A DNA stretch of 64,000 bases from Acetatifactor muris (GTDB taxonomy: Bacteria; Bacillota; Clostridia; Lachnospirales; Lachnospiraceae), in assembly GCA_023664365.1 (NCBI GenBank), contig JAMPFR010000005.1:1-64000 (forward strand), given 5' to 3'. Below, one piece after another: positions 34,435-43,884 of the stretch; the stretch's first letter is position 1, and every line of letters starts with the position of its first letter. The notes beneath the pieces were generated by a model. The model was not told where the DNA came from, made no database searches, and saw only the letters and a list, made by a program, of their open reading frames with translations. Both the position numbers and the translations under genes were made by a program.

Positions 34435-35514
34435 TCATTTCCATATATCATCTCCAAGAGACACAATAAAGGCGCTTAGTTCCTCCGCCATCTTTTCCGC
34501 CTCCGGAATACGGATATGCCCCGGTGTGCCGCAGCCGTTTTTTTCATACAGGAAATGATGCACCCGGGGGCTGTCAAGCGCCCCGCAGACGTCCTCAATG
34601 GCCCGATCCCAGGCTGCGTCATGCCCCAGAATGGTGGTAGTCAGCACAAAAACGGCCTTCGGGTAAAGCTCCATCAGCTTTTCCACAAAAGCTTTGTACC
34701 GCCCGCGCCAGTTTGCCGCCTTTTCAGACGTATAGTTTTCCGCCATGTAATTCTCCGGATTTGCGTCATTCTGCCCGATAGCCAGTACCACCACATGGGG
34801 GGTCCATCTGCCGAAATCCCATTTTTTGGTAGTTCCCAGCTGAGGGTTATACTGAATCCTGTCATAGATGGACTCCATGCCCACAAAATCAGGCCCGCAG
34901 AACCAACCCGTCTTATCCAGAAGCGCCGCACCGCCCTGGGCAGTGATGTGCAGCTCCGCATTCAGCTTCCTGGCCGTCATCCAGGAATAGGAATACCAGC
35001 TGTTGGAAAATTCACCGTCATGCTGCGGGTCTTCCTTGCCCGCATACTCCACGGCCTCCGACACTTCCCCGCAGGATACGCTGTCGCCGAACACCTCAAT
35101 ACGCCGCCCGGGAACCCCGGGCGAAGGCAGCACCTGACTCCCATCCTCCAGTTCAAATCCGTGGAAAGTAAAATAATGGCAGGCATCCATGCGCTTGAAC
35201 AGAAGCAGCTCATGCTCCCCCTCAGCCAGATTCCGGCCCAGACAGCAGCCCTGCCGCCGGCCGGCTTTTCCCCGGGACACATCGCCGTCCTGCCCCTCTC
35301 CGTCCAGCAGGAATTTTCCCTGCACACCATCCAGAATATAGCCCACATAATTAGAGCCATAGCTCCTGTGGTTGGAAATAACGGCTCCGATGCTGCTTCC
35401 GGTGAACCGGATGCTCACATAGCTGCCCGCATAGACAAACACCGGGGCCTGCCCGTCCTCAAAATCAATCCGCCCACTGTATGTCAATTCATTATGGCTC
35501 GGCAAAACCAACAT
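34435..35514 (-). CDS. CE2-type acetylesterase
   Basis: 359-residue esterase with the CE2 layout: N-terminal jelly roll (about 1-130, FVYAGSYVSIRFTGSSIG) and a C-terminal SGNH domain with IEVFGDSVSCGE (Ser145), LAIGQNDANP (Asn249) and TPGHIRIPEA (His333). The usual Asp of the triad is not in the DxxH position, in line with the Ser-His dyad known for CE2. Intracellular. Pairs with the CE17-like enzyme to strip 3-O-, 4-O- and 6-O-acetyl groups from mannan oligosaccharides. Confidence 0.85.
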   Translation of the reverse strand: MLVLPSHNELTYSGRIDFEDGQAPVFVYAGSYVSIRFTGSSIGAVISNHRSYGSNYVGYILDGVQGKFLLDGEGQDGDVSRGKAGRRQGCCLGRNLAEGEHELLLFKRMDACHYFTFHGFELEDGSQVLPSPGVPGRRIEVFGDSVSCGEVSEAVEYAGKEDPQHDGEFSNSWYSYSWMTARKLNAELHITAQGGAALLDKTGWFCGPDFVGMESIYDRIQYNPQLGTTKKWDFGRWTPHVVVLAIGQNDANPENYMAENYTSEKAANWRGRYKAFVEKLMELYPKAVFVLTTTILGHDAAWDRAIEDVCGALDSPRVHHFLYEKNGCGTPGHIRIPEAEKMAEELSAFIVSLGDDIWK

Positions 35515-35542
35515 TTTCCTTCCCCCCGCTTTCCTGTGCTTT

Positions 35543-36715
35543 TTACTCGTTCAGCAGTTTAAGATTTTTCTCGATCAGCCCGCACCTCTGGGCAACGCAC
35601 TCCACGCTCCTGCCGGGGTCTGCAGGCGTATGAAACACATAATCCTTCAACCTGTCAAGAGTAGTTGCAGCCACATGAAGCCTTGTGTCTGAGGAAGCAT
35701 AATAAATAAACACCTCTTCCTTCTCGTTGACAATAGCGCCGTTGGTAAACACAACATTGGACACGTCCCCCACCCGTTCGTCTCCTCTGGGGCCAATCAG
35801 CAGGCCGGAGGGCTCTGCAATTACCCTGGAGGGATCGTCCAATGCCGTGGCAAAAGCGTAAATCACATATCGTAAGCCCGCCGCCGTGTTCCTGACCCCG
35901 TGCGCAATATGTATCCAGCCCAAATCCGTCTTTATGGGAACTGCGCCTGCGCCGTTTTTAGCCTCCGTGATAGTGTGGTATTTGCGGAGGCTTGTCATCT
36001 TCTCCTCATCCACCACCGCATGGGTAATATCGCCGCAAAGCCCGAAGCCGATACCGCCGCCGCTTCCCGTCTCAATAAAATCGTCCATGGGCCTGGTGTA
36101 GAAAGCATATTTGCCGTTCACAAATTCAGGGTGCAGCACCACATTTCTCTGCTGAGGGGAACGCAGGGTTACAAGGTTGTCAAGACGCTCCCAGTGCTTT
36201 AAATCCTTTGTGCGCACAATGCCGGCTGCAGCCACGGCTGCGGACAAATCATTTACCGACCTGTCCTTGCTCTCAGAGCAGAAAACACCGTAGATATAGC
36301 CGTCCTCATGCTGCGTCAGGCGCATGTCGTACACATTGGTTTCCTCCGGGCAGGTGTCCTCCAGCAGAATCGGGTAATCCCAGAACCGGAACCCGTCCAC
36401 GCCGTTTTCGCTTTCCGCCACCCCAAAGAAGGATTTGCGGTCATTCCCTTCAATGCGGGCCACCAGATAATATTTTCCGTTCAGATAGACTGCCCCGGAA
36501 TTCATCACCGCGTTGACTCCAAGACGCTCCATAAAATAGGGATTGCTCTCCCTGTCCAAATCATACTGCCATGTCAGGGGAATATGCTCCCTTGTCAGGA
36601 CAGGATAAACATAACGATCATAGACGCCATTGTAAAAAGCGGTGTCCTTTTCATTTTTTCTGCTCAGCAGATCCTCCTGCTTTTTTGCCATTTCAAAATA
36701 TTTTTCATGTACCAT
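35543..36715 (-). CDS. GH130_1 4-O-beta-D-mannosyl-D-glucose phosphorylase
   Basis: 390-residue inverting phosphorylase. Length and motifs match subfamily 1: [28 protein letters not shown], the catalytic Asp in [11 protein letters not shown] (about 130), and [18 protein letters not shown]. It splits Man-beta-1,4-Glc into mannose-1-phosphate and glucose. Directly upstream in the transcript is the 2-epimerase gene that produces this substrate from mannobiose, a known metabolic pair. Confidence 0.92.
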   Translation of the reverse strand: MVHEKYFEMAKKQEDLLSRKNEKDTAFYNGVYDRYVYPVLTREHIPLTWQYDLDRESNPYFMERLGVNAVMNSGAVYLNGKYYLVARIEGNDRKSFFGVAESENGVDGFRFWDYPILLEDTCPEETNVYDMRLTQHEDGYIYGVFCSESKDRSVNDLSAAVAAAGIVRTKDLKHWERLDNLVTLRSPQQRNVVLHPEFVNGKYAFYTRPMDDFIETGSGGGIGFGLCGDITHAVVDEEKMTSLRKYHTITEAKNGAGAVPIKTDLGWIHIAHGVRNTAAGLRYVIYAFATALDDPSRVIAEPSGLLIGPRGDERVGDVSNVVFTNGAIVNEKEEVFIYYASSDTRLHVAATTLDRLKDYVFHTPADPGRSVECVAQRCGLIEKNLKLLNE

Positions 36716-36792
36716 AGCTGTCTCTGTCTCCTATTCTCTCGTCCATGCACCTTCCGTCTCCTGTGCCGCCATCCCAAGCTTTACGCTTCCTT

Positions 36793-38046
36793 TTACGCCT
36801 CCTCTTCTATCTCCGCCAGCTCCCGCGCCCGCTTCAATATCTCCATGCACATCCTGCCGTTGTGATAAGGACATTTCCAGGGCTCCACAATGGGTCTGTC
36901 CGGATAGGGCTTTCCCTCTTCGTCCACCTCCCAGAACCACTCGGAGCCGGAACGGCTGTCCACCACATATTTCAGAATAAATTCCCACTGGTTCAGTGCC
37001 GCCTCCAGATACTCTCTGTGGCTGCCATCCTTCTGGTAGCCATTTAAAAATCCTATCACGCTCTCCGCCTGCACCCACCAGATGCGATGGGTATTCACCA
37101 CGCCTCTCTCGCATTCGTCTGCCAGAGAATGACCGTTGAAAGCTGTATTGTAAATCTGCGCCGTCAAATCCTTCGTGACGGGCGTCAGCTTTTTCTCATA
37201 ATCCGGATTTCCAAGCACCCCCACTCCCAGGTCTATCAGCCATGCCGTCTCAATGTCATGTCCGTAGGAATGCAGATCGATGATTGAGTTATAATTTTCA
37301 TCAAAAAATACTTCCTGGCGATGTCTTTCCGGGTTGTAGATCTTATCCGCAAATGTATCCAGAATCCATTCCAGCCGCCTGCCCACCCTTTCATTCCCGG
37401 AAACCTTATAAAGCTGGGTATAGGCTTCAAACACATGAAGCAGGGTGTTCATGGTCTTTGCCGCCATGACGCCGTTTTCCGACAGCTTCTCATTGGAGGC
37501 AGGCTGAAAATCAACGGTAAAGGCCTCCAGATACCCCACCGAATCCGTACATTTTCCTTCAATTAAGTCAAACAGCTCGAAAGCGGTATTCAATGCTTCC
37601 CTGTCCCCCAAAGCCTCATAATAGGAGGCGATGGCATAAATGCAGAACGCCTGATTGTAGGTATGCTTTGTAGTGTCCTCCGGTGTGCCGTCCGCCTGCA
37701 GAGACCAGTAAATCCCCCCGTTTTCCCTGTCCAGGCAGTGTTCCTTCAGAAACCGATATCCATGCTCCGCCTCCGCCCTGACGTCCTCCGGGGAATACCC
37801 GTATTCCCGGCAATCCTCCGTTGTAATCAGACCTTCCTTGCAGCAAAGATATACGTTGGAAAAAAACCAGGTAATCCTGCTGTTCAAAATACAGCCCTTT
37901 ACTGCCTCCCGATCCGTTTTCAGGTCATAGGACACATAGCCGTACCAGCCTCCCCGGGCGTCATCCCTTAAGGAACGCCAGAAAGGAACAATTTTTCCCA
38001 GCAGATGATCCTTCGCCTCTGCCGCCAGTCTTGCCATCTCCGCCAT
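36793..38046 (-). CDS. AGE-family epimerase (cellobiose/mannobiose 2-epimerase)
   Basis: 417-residue alpha/alpha-barrel enzyme of the N-acylglucosamine 2-epimerase family. The N-terminus IVPFWRSLRDDARGGWYGYV, NSRITWFFSNVY, and internal His motifs SYGHDIETAWLI and RIWWVQAES are typical of cellobiose 2-epimerases. In mannan loci it converts beta-1,4-mannobiose to mannosyl-glucose for GH130_1, whose gene follows. A GGGAG motif precedes the ATG. Confidence 0.92.
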   Translation of the reverse strand: MAEMARLAAEAKDHLLGKIVPFWRSLRDDARGGWYGYVSYDLKTDREAVKGCILNSRITWFFSNVYLCCKEGLITTEDCREYGYSPEDVRAEAEHGYRFLKEHCLDRENGGIYWSLQADGTPEDTTKHTYNQAFCIYAIASYYEALGDREALNTAFELFDLIEGKCTDSVGYLEAFTVDFQPASNEKLSENGVMAAKTMNTLLHVFEAYTQLYKVSGNERVGRRLEWILDTFADKIYNPERHRQEVFFDENYNSIIDLHSYGHDIETAWLIDLGVGVLGNPDYEKKLTPVTKDLTAQIYNTAFNGHSLADECERGVVNTHRIWWVQAESVIGFLNGYQKDGSHREYLEAALNQWEFILKYVVDSRSGSEWFWEVDEEGKPYPDRPIVEPWKCPYHNGRMCMEILKRARELAEIEEEA

Positions 38047-38080
38047 CTTATCTTCTCCCTCTCAAAAATCTTCATTCCGT

Positions 38081-39091
38081 TCACATTAGCCCTGCCAACA
38101 CCTTCGGGTATGCGCAGGAACAGTCATGCCTGTTAAACAGCCCGAACAGCTCCCCTTCGCCTTCAAACAGTCCGTTGTCCCACCAGACACAGGGAACCCC
38201 TATTTCCCCTGCGGCGTGTACATAATAGCTGACCCACTCTGCCCGTTCCTCTTCGTTGTCCTCCTTGTTCATAGCGCCGAACTCACCGATAATAACGGGA
38301 ATCCCCTTATCCGTATACAACTCCTTCAGGCTCTGCATCAGCGAATCTATGGCCTGCGTGTCATGATTCCAGTTTCTCCTGCCGGGAATCTGCAGGGCAA
38401 ACTCATAAGGCTCATAGGCGTGTACGGAAATTATCACCCTTTTGTCCTCCGGCGCCTCAATATGCCGGATGCCCACAGTGCAGTTTGCGCCGTATCCGGG
38501 CAGCATCACATAGCGCTCCGGATTGTGTCCCTCTGCGGCCCTTACCGTCTCCAGAAACGCCCGGTTGGTGGCGTTTACTACGTCCCAGCCCTCTTTATCG
38601 CCGCCGTTCCATTCCAGCTCCGTGCCAATTTTACGGGGCTCGTTCTGGGCCTCGAAAATCAAGTGATCGTCATACGCTGCAAACCGTTCACAAATCTGCC
38701 CCCACACAGCCTTCATCTTCCCGCAGGCCGCCTCACAGTTGTCATAATAGGGATAATTCCAGTCCTCATGGTGAAGGTTCAGTATAATATATGCATTCCT
38801 TTTATAAGCATAATCCACTACCTGCTGTACCCTGTCCAGCCAGCTCTTTTCAATAAGAAAGTCCGGCCCGGCCTCCAGATGGTTGGTCCAGGACACCGGA
38901 AAACGAATCAGATTAAACCCTGATTTCAGCATGGTATCCACCAGATCCTCCGTGATGACGGGGTTGAACCAGGCCGTCTCAAAGGCCTCCGGCGCCGCGT
39001 CCCGGGGCAGGCTGGCGCTTACAGCGTCCAGCGTATTTCCGATGCTGATTCCCACTTTAATATTTTTTACGAAATTCATTGCCTCTGACAT
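38081..39091 (-). CDS. intracellular GH5 glycoside hydrolase (endo-glucanase/mannanase type)
   Basis: 336-residue TIM-barrel retaining enzyme: GISIGNTLDA, IRFPVSWTNHL, YIILNLHHEDWN, acid/base E151 in FEAQNEPR and nucleophile E270 in PVIIGEFGAM. No signal peptide, so it acts on imported oligosaccharides, probably gluco- or galactoglucomannan fragments. Subfamily looks like GH5_4-type endoglucanases but cannot be fixed by eye. The start has GAGGAG eight bases upstream and follows an intra-operon terminator. Confidence 0.85.
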   Translation of the reverse strand: MSEAMNFVKNIKVGISIGNTLDAVSASLPRDAAPEAFETAWFNPVITEDLVDTMLKSGFNLIRFPVSWTNHLEAGPDFLIEKSWLDRVQQVVDYAYKRNAYIILNLHHEDWNYPYYDNCEAACGKMKAVWGQICERFAAYDDHLIFEAQNEPRKIGTELEWNGGDKEGWDVVNATNRAFLETVRAAEGHNPERYVMLPGYGANCTVGIRHIEAPEDKRVIISVHAYEPYEFALQIPGRRNWNHDTQAIDSLMQSLKELYTDKGIPVIIGEFGAMNKEDNEEERAEWVSYYVHAAGEIGVPCVWWDNGLFEGEGELFGLFNRHDCSCAYPKVLAGLM

Positions 39092-39117
39092 ACCCTGTCT
39101 CCTCTCTGCCGGCTATG

Positions 39118-39160
39118 AAAAAAGGGCTGCTGCAAATTCTGATCCATTTACAACAGCCCC
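39118..39160 (-). terminator. intra-operon Rho-independent terminator between GH130_2 and GH5
   Basis: On the minus strand GGGGCTGTTG... pairs with ...CAGCAGCCC and is followed by TTTTTT, 20 bp after the GH130_2 stop. It probably lowers transcription of the six downstream enzyme genes relative to the importer and GH130_2. Confidence 0.75.
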
Positions 39161-39178
39161 GTTTAGCTTATCTTTCAG

Positions 39179-40201
39179 CTATCTCATTCCGATTTCTCTG
39201 TCGTTGTCGTTTGTCACGCTATTGTCTTTGATGTAGGCAACGATTTCTTCCAGCGTGGTAAATGCCAGGCCCACATAGCTGTCTGCACAGCCGTAGTAAA
39301 TGGCAATCTTTCCGCTCTCGGAATCATGAATGGTTGCACAGGGGAAAGTGACGTTGGGAACAAAACCTCTCTCCTCGTACCACTCCTCGGGAGTCAGCAG
39401 GAAGTTCTCGCAGCGGTACAGAACCTTGGAGGGATTCTCCAAATCAAGGATAGCACCTCCGATGGAGTATACATATCCGTTACAGGTTCCGCTGACGCCG
39501 TGGTAAAACAGCAGCCAGCCCTCGCTGGTCTCGATAGGAGCAGCGCCCCCGCCGATTTTTAAGGACTCCCACCATTCATTGCCCCGGCTCATCACATGTC
39601 TGTGCTTCCCCCAGTATACCAGATCCGGACTCTCGCTGATAAATATATCACCGAAAGGCGTATGGCCGGAATCGGAAGGACGGCTCAGCAGCATAAAGTT
39701 GCCGTGAATCTTTCTGGGGAACAGGACTGCGTTACGGTTAAAGGGAAGGAAGGGGTTTTCCAGCCTGGTAAAGGTCTTGAAATCCGCAGTCTTCGCCATA
39801 CCGATGGACGCTCCGTAAAAGTCCTGGCACCAGATAATATAATAGGTGTCCTCCACCTTTACCAGTCTGGGATCATAAGCATAAACAGGCATAAAAGGCT
39901 TGCCCGCCTCGTCCACAAAAGGAATCTTTTCCTTATCGAACTCCCAGTGAATGGCATCCTCGCTTCTCCCCAGATAAATATAGGGAATGCCGTTGGTCTG
40001 CTCTCCTCGGAACACGCCGATAAACTTTCCCTCATAGGGCATCACCGCACTGTTGAAGATACGGGCTACACCCTCTAAGGGATTCCTCCCGATAATGGGA
40101 TTCTCCGTGTATCTCCAGACCGGCGCACCTTTCAGCCCTTCGGGCTTTTCCTGCCAGGGCACATTGGGCACCGCAGGTGAAATCATCTTAATATTGCTCA
40201 T
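39179..40201 (-). CDS. GH130_2 beta-1,4-mannooligosaccharide phosphorylase
   Basis: 340-residue phosphorylase of GH130 subfamily 2 by length and motifs: ENPIIGRNPLEGVARIFNSAV, catalytic Asp110 in PVYAYDPRLVK, RPSDSGHTPFGDIF, and LLFYHGVSGTCNGYVYSIGGAILD. It releases mannose-1-phosphate from the non-reducing end of beta-1,4-mannan oligosaccharides. Lies directly behind the solute-binding protein gene, so import and first phosphorolysis share one message. Confidence 0.93.
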   Translation of the reverse strand: MSNIKMISPAVPNVPWQEKPEGLKGAPVWRYTENPIIGRNPLEGVARIFNSAVMPYEGKFIGVFRGEQTNGIPYIYLGRSEDAIHWEFDKEKIPFVDEAGKPFMPVYAYDPRLVKVEDTYYIIWCQDFYGASIGMAKTADFKTFTRLENPFLPFNRNAVLFPRKIHGNFMLLSRPSDSGHTPFGDIFISESPDLVYWGKHRHVMSRGNEWWESLKIGGGAAPIETSEGWLLFYHGVSGTCNGYVYSIGGAILDLENPSKVLYRCENFLLTPEEWYEERGFVPNVTFPCATIHDSESGKIAIYYGCADSYVGLAFTTLEEIVAYIKDNSVTNDNDREIGMR

Positions 40202-40247
40202 ATTCTATTATAACCATGCCTTTCTGCAGAGTACAAAAGCTTTTATA

Positions 40248-40276
40248 CCGGGGCGGCAGATACCATACCGCCCCGG
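40248..40276. other. strong GC hairpin after the solute-binding protein gene
   Basis: CCGGGGCGG (40248-40256) pairs perfectly with CCGCCCCGG (40268-40276). No U-tract follows on the minus strand, so it is more likely an mRNA-stabilising or processing hairpin that keeps binding-protein transcript abundant than a full terminator. Confidence 0.6.
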
Positions 40277-40297
40277 ACCGGACTGCTGCTATTAAGC

Positions 40298-41875
40298 TCA
40301 GTTGCCGTATGTGGAATCAAGTGCATCCTGTATTTTCTGCTTAAAGGTCTCCTGGAACTGCGCAGGGGTCATCTCACCCTTCATCAGAAGCTGAAAACCG
40401 TTTCCGGCGTCGGTGCCGTACATATTATTTGACAGGGCATTCCAGAAGTCAACGGTAGAATGCGCACCGCAATCGAACATTACATTGTAGTTCTCCTCCT
40501 GCAATTCAGGCTCGAATGCGTTTTCGTTATACCACCAGTTCAGGGTTGCCTTATCGTCACGAACGCTGATGTCGTCATGATACCAGTTAAAGAAATCGGA
40601 CAGCACATAGTACGCGGTGCCGGGGTTCTGGCTGCCTGCTGCGATAATGTAGTAGCTGGTGCCGGATGCAGCGTTCTTGCCGGGGTTGCTGTCCTTGTTG
40701 CCGGAGTAACCTACAGGCCAACGCACATATGCGGTGTCAAAGGTCAGATTCTTGTCCGAACCTGCGGAATAATTCTCCTGGCCGTTTGCAATCCATACGG
40801 CAATGGGGAAGAAACCGATATTACCCTGGCAGTACTGAATTCTCATACTGTCGGAAGGGTTTCCTTCATAGTCATAAGGATAACAGATGCTGTAGCCGTC
40901 CGTGGACTTATAGGTATTGTACATATCGTACATCATCTGCAGAGCCTCGCCGGTTGCAGCAGAGGACAGTGTCTCCGTGGTGCCGGACGCAATGCTTGCA
41001 CCGTTGGACATCATCAGCTGCTCAAAGGTCTCAGCCTCATATCCGCAGTAGCCGTACTGGTCAACCTGTCCGTCGCCGTCTGTATCCTGGGTCAGCACCT
41101 GGCAGTACTCGATGAACTTGTCCCAGGTCCACTCGCCCCGCTCCCAGAGATCTCTGGGATCTTCCAGATTGTTCTCCTCCAAAAGCTGCATGTTGAAGCC
41201 CAAAGGATAAGTGCCTTCCACGTTGGTCTGCCCGGATTTCTGATACAGGATGCATGCCTTTCCGTCTCCCATATCCAGATAACCCATATTGGACTGGTCG
41301 GTAAACAGATCGTCATCTGCAGGCAGAATGGTCTTCAGGTCAACTGCCAGACCGTTCATCTGTGCGGGAATCGCCATACTGGATTCCACCAGATATACTT
41401 CACAGTCGGGGCTGCCCGCAATGATGGAGGTGTTGATGGAGTCCTGGACTCCTTCATAAGTCAGGTTTTCCCAGGTAAATTTCACACCGTATTTTTCTTC
41501 GATAGCCTTTACATTGTCCCACTTCATCTGAGCAACGTTCCGGTTAATTGCCTTCTGGGCTGCGGTTTCCGCACTGTCGCCTTCTTCGTCCTGGGCGCTT
41601 ACCCAGTCGGGGCTGACTGACATATCGCCGTCAGCATAGTTTGCACTGTCATAGTACTGTACCCACCAGGATCCAAACTCAATGTGGCCGTCACCGGAGC
41701 CGAATACCTTGTCAGTATCCACGGAAGCTCCCTGATTGCCGGAAGCGCCCTGGTTACCGGAATTTTCCTGAGTACCGCTCTGACTGTCGCCGCTTTCACC
41801 GTTTCCGCAGGCTGCCACGGACAGAGTCATAGCTGTAGCCAGACCCAGCGCCATAATTTTTTTCATATTCTTCAT
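40298..41875 (-). CDS. ABC transporter solute-binding lipoprotein (manno-oligosaccharide)
   Basis: 525-residue family 1 extracellular sugar-binding protein. Lipoprotein signal with lipobox LSVAAC and Cys23, a Ser/Gly/Asn/Gln-rich tether (NSGNQGASGNQGAS), then the binding domain (KWDNVKAIEEKYGVKFTWENL, SPDCEVYLVESSMAIPAQMNG, GEWTWDKFIEYCQVLTQDTDGDGQVDQYGY). AGGAGG precedes the ATG. It belongs with the two permeases encoded at 43885-45817; the ATPase is not in the window. Placed between a binding lipoprotein and GH130_2, it most likely captures mannan oligosaccharides. Confidence 0.9.
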   Translation of the reverse strand: MKNMKKIMALGLATAMTLSVAACGNGESGDSQSGTQENSGNQGASGNQGASVDTDKVFGSGDGHIEFGSWWVQYYDSANYADGDMSVSPDWVSAQDEEGDSAETAAQKAINRNVAQMKWDNVKAIEEKYGVKFTWENLTYEGVQDSINTSIIAGSPDCEVYLVESSMAIPAQMNGLAVDLKTILPADDDLFTDQSNMGYLDMGDGKACILYQKSGQTNVEGTYPLGFNMQLLEENNLEDPRDLWERGEWTWDKFIEYCQVLTQDTDGDGQVDQYGYCGYEAETFEQLMMSNGASIASGTTETLSSAATGEALQMMYDMYNTYKSTDGYSICYPYDYEGNPSDSMRIQYCQGNIGFFPIAVWIANGQENYSAGSDKNLTFDTAYVRWPVGYSGNKDSNPGKNAASGTSYYIIAAGSQNPGTAYYVLSDFFNWYHDDISVRDDKATLNWWYNENAFEPELQEENYNVMFDCGAHSTVDFWNALSNNMYGTDAGNGFQLLMKGEMTPAQFQETFKQKIQDALDSTYGN

Positions 41876-41891
41876 TCTTATCTTATCCTCC

Positions 41892-43838
41892 TTATTCCGT
41901 CATACCCACAGTTACGCTGTACACTTCCCAGTCGCTCTTGGATTCGCACTGAAGCTGATCGATATACTGAGGGAAGTCCGCACCCAGATATGCCTCCAGC
42001 TGCTCATAGGTGTACTGCACAGAGCTTCCGTCCGCAGAAACAGCGCCATCCACCTCAAAGGTATCCTGGTTCACGGCACGCAGCCAGTTGCCAAGAGGGT
42101 TCGGATTCGCATCTGTTGCAGTTGCAACAAACCACAGAGGATCCGCACAGCTGTAGTTGATTGTAAGTACACTGCCGGGTACCAGAAGGGCCTTCTGCTC
42201 GTCACTCAGCTGTACGCCGCCCTGACCCCAGCCGGATCCTTTGATTCCTGCAAAGCCTTCCAGCTCGGTAACGTTATGTGCAGCCTTGATGGGCTTACCC
42301 ACAGTTACGCTGTACACTTCCCAGTCGCTCTTGGACTCGCACTGAAGCTGATCCATATGCTGGGTGAAATCATCCCCCCAATATACTGCCAGCTGCTCAT
42401 AGGTATACTGTACGGAGCTTCCGTCTGCGGAAACGGCGCCATCCACCACAAAGTCATCCTGGTTCACGGCACGCAGCCAGTTGCCAAGAGGATTCGGGTT
42501 GTCGTCCGTTGCCGTTGCAACAAACCACAGGGGATCCGCACAGCTGTAGTTGATCGTAATGACACTGCCGGGTACCAGAAGAGCCTTCTGATCGTCGGTC
42601 AGCTGTACGCCGCCCTGACCCCAGCCGGAGCCTTTGATTCCTGCAAAGCCTTCCAGCTCAACCTCAGAACCTACTGCCGTATAATTGCTCTTGGTTCCGA
42701 TGGTTACACTGTACACTTCCCAATCGCTCTTGGACTCGCACTGAAGCTGGTCAATGTACTGAGGGAAGTCAGCACCCAAATATGCCTCCAGCTGCTCATA
42801 GGTATACTGTACGCAGCTGTTGTCGGAAGCGACATAGCCGTCCACCACAAAGGTATCCTGGTTCACGGCGCGAAGCCAGTTGCCAAGAGGATTCGGGTTA
42901 GCATCCGTTGCCGTTGCAACAAACCACAGAGGATCCGCGCAGCTGTAGTTGATCGTAAGCACACTGCCGGGTACCAGAAGAGCCTTCTGATCGTCCGTCA
43001 GCTGTACACCGCCCTGGCCCCAGCCGGAACCCTTGATTCCTGCAAAGCCTTCCAGCTCAGCCTCGTTGTCAACATACATCAGATTTGTGTCATGACCGGT
43101 TCTCTCAAAGCCTTCCGGAGCCACAAATGCCACGGTGGAATCTGCGGTCAGCAGATTGCCGGACGCATCCAGGAAACGAATGTTGTCAATGTACAGGGTT
43201 GCATTGCCTGCACCTGCATCCACGCCGGTGTCGGTGGTAAAGCGGACGATAAAAATATTGCCGGCGTCCGCAACAAACTCTTCACCTGCAGACAGAGTCG
43301 CCACAGATTTCATGGGGTTTTTCTTTTCCACATAGACGGACCAGTCGTCGCTGCTCTCGTTCCTGTCCGCGCCGCTCCAGGCGAGAATCTTACCGGAGCA
43401 GGCGTTGAAGCTGCCGTCCTCATAGGATACACCCATGGTTATCTCCATGCTTGCCACCTTTGCCACGTCAGCGCCCAACAGGCTGGTCGCGTCAATAGCC
43501 ACATAGGGATTTTTTCCTGTCAGGTTCTTTACCTGCAGAGCCTTACTGCCGTTAAAATCAGCAATGGAAAGCTCTATGTCAGCCGCGTCCGCAGGCATGG
43601 AATATGCAGATACAAAGCCCATATTCCCATCCTCAAAGTCAATGCTTGCATCCTCCGCCACAGGTTCCTGTACCGCCGGTTCAGGAGTACTCTCAGGCTC
43701 GCTCTCGGAAGGCGCGGATACGTCCCCCGCAGGCGTGGAGTCTGAAGACTGCTGGCTGTCATCGCCGCATGCTGCCATGGACAGTGCCATGGTGCCCGCC
43801 AGAAGGCAGGCCAAAAATTTTTTCTTCAACTTTTTCAT
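41892..43838 (-). CDS. surface lipoprotein with an N-terminal CBM-like domain and three ~132-residue repeats
   Basis: 648-residue lipoprotein (lipobox SMAAC, Cys24; acidic Ser/Glu/Pro linker to ~60). Residues ~65-240 form a beta-sandwich resembling mannan-binding CBM families such as CBM27 (SIDFEDGNMGFVSAYSM ... ATLYIDNIRFLD). Three near-identical repeats follow from about residues 261, 394 and 525, each with ELEGFAGIKGSGWGQGGVQL, NYSCADPLWFVATATD, NPLGNWLRAVNQD and LQCESKSDWEVYSVT. Aromatic-rich and calcium-site-like residues suggest carbohydrate-binding modules. There is no catalytic domain, so it probably holds mannan at the cell surface for the importer. I do not recognise the repeat family. 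Confidence 0.75.
   Translation of the reverse strand: MKKLKKKFLACLLAGTMALSMAACGDDSQQSSDSTPAGDVSAPSESEPESTPEPAVQEPVAEDASIDFEDGNMGFVSAYSMPADAADIELSIADFNGSKALQVKNLTGKNPYVAIDATSLLGADVAKVASMEITMGVSYEDGSFNACSGKILAWSGADRNESSDDWSVYVEKKNPMKSVATLSAGEEFVADAGNIFIVRFTTDTGVDAGAGNATLYIDNIRFLDASGNLLTADSTVAFVAPEGFERTGHDTNLMYVDNEAELEGFAGIKGSGWGQGGVQLTDDQKALLVPGSVLTINYSCADPLWFVATATDANPNPLGNWLRAVNQDTFVVDGYVASDNSCVQYTYEQLEAYLGADFPQYIDQLQCESKSDWEVYSVTIGTKSNYTAVGSEVELEGFAGIKGSGWGQGGVQLTDDQKALLVPGSVITINYSCADPLWFVATATDDNPNPLGNWLRAVNQDDFVVDGAVSADGSSVQYTYEQLAVYWGDDFTQHMDQLQCESKSDWEVYSVTVGKPIKAAHNVTELEGFAGIKGSGWGQGGVQLSDEQKALLVPGSVLTINYSCADPLWFVATATDANPNPLGNWLRAVNQDTFEVDGAVSADGSSVQYTYEQLEAYLGADFPQYIDQLQCESKSDWEVYSVTVGMTE
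41895..43058. repeat. three tandem coding repeats of about 395 bp
   Basis: Repeat starts (minus strand) near 43058, 42659 and 42266, spacing 399 and 393 bp. The units are close to 90% identical by eye, with blocks such as TTGATTCCTGCAAAGCCTTC shared by all three, so they are recent duplications or homogenised by recombination. Confidence 0.85.
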
Positions 43839-43884
43839 CCTCCTTTTTTTGTTGTTAAAAGTTGATTGGGTTTACGAAGAGCCG

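Noticed and set aside
41895..43058. regular ~395-bp repeats considered as a CRISPR or satellite array
   Set aside because: The repeats are long, in frame and protein-coding without spacers, so they are duplicated protein modules.
42276..43745. 489-codon open frame on the plus strand
   Set aside because: Antisense shadow of the triple-repeat lipoprotein; its own repeats simply mirror those of the real gene.
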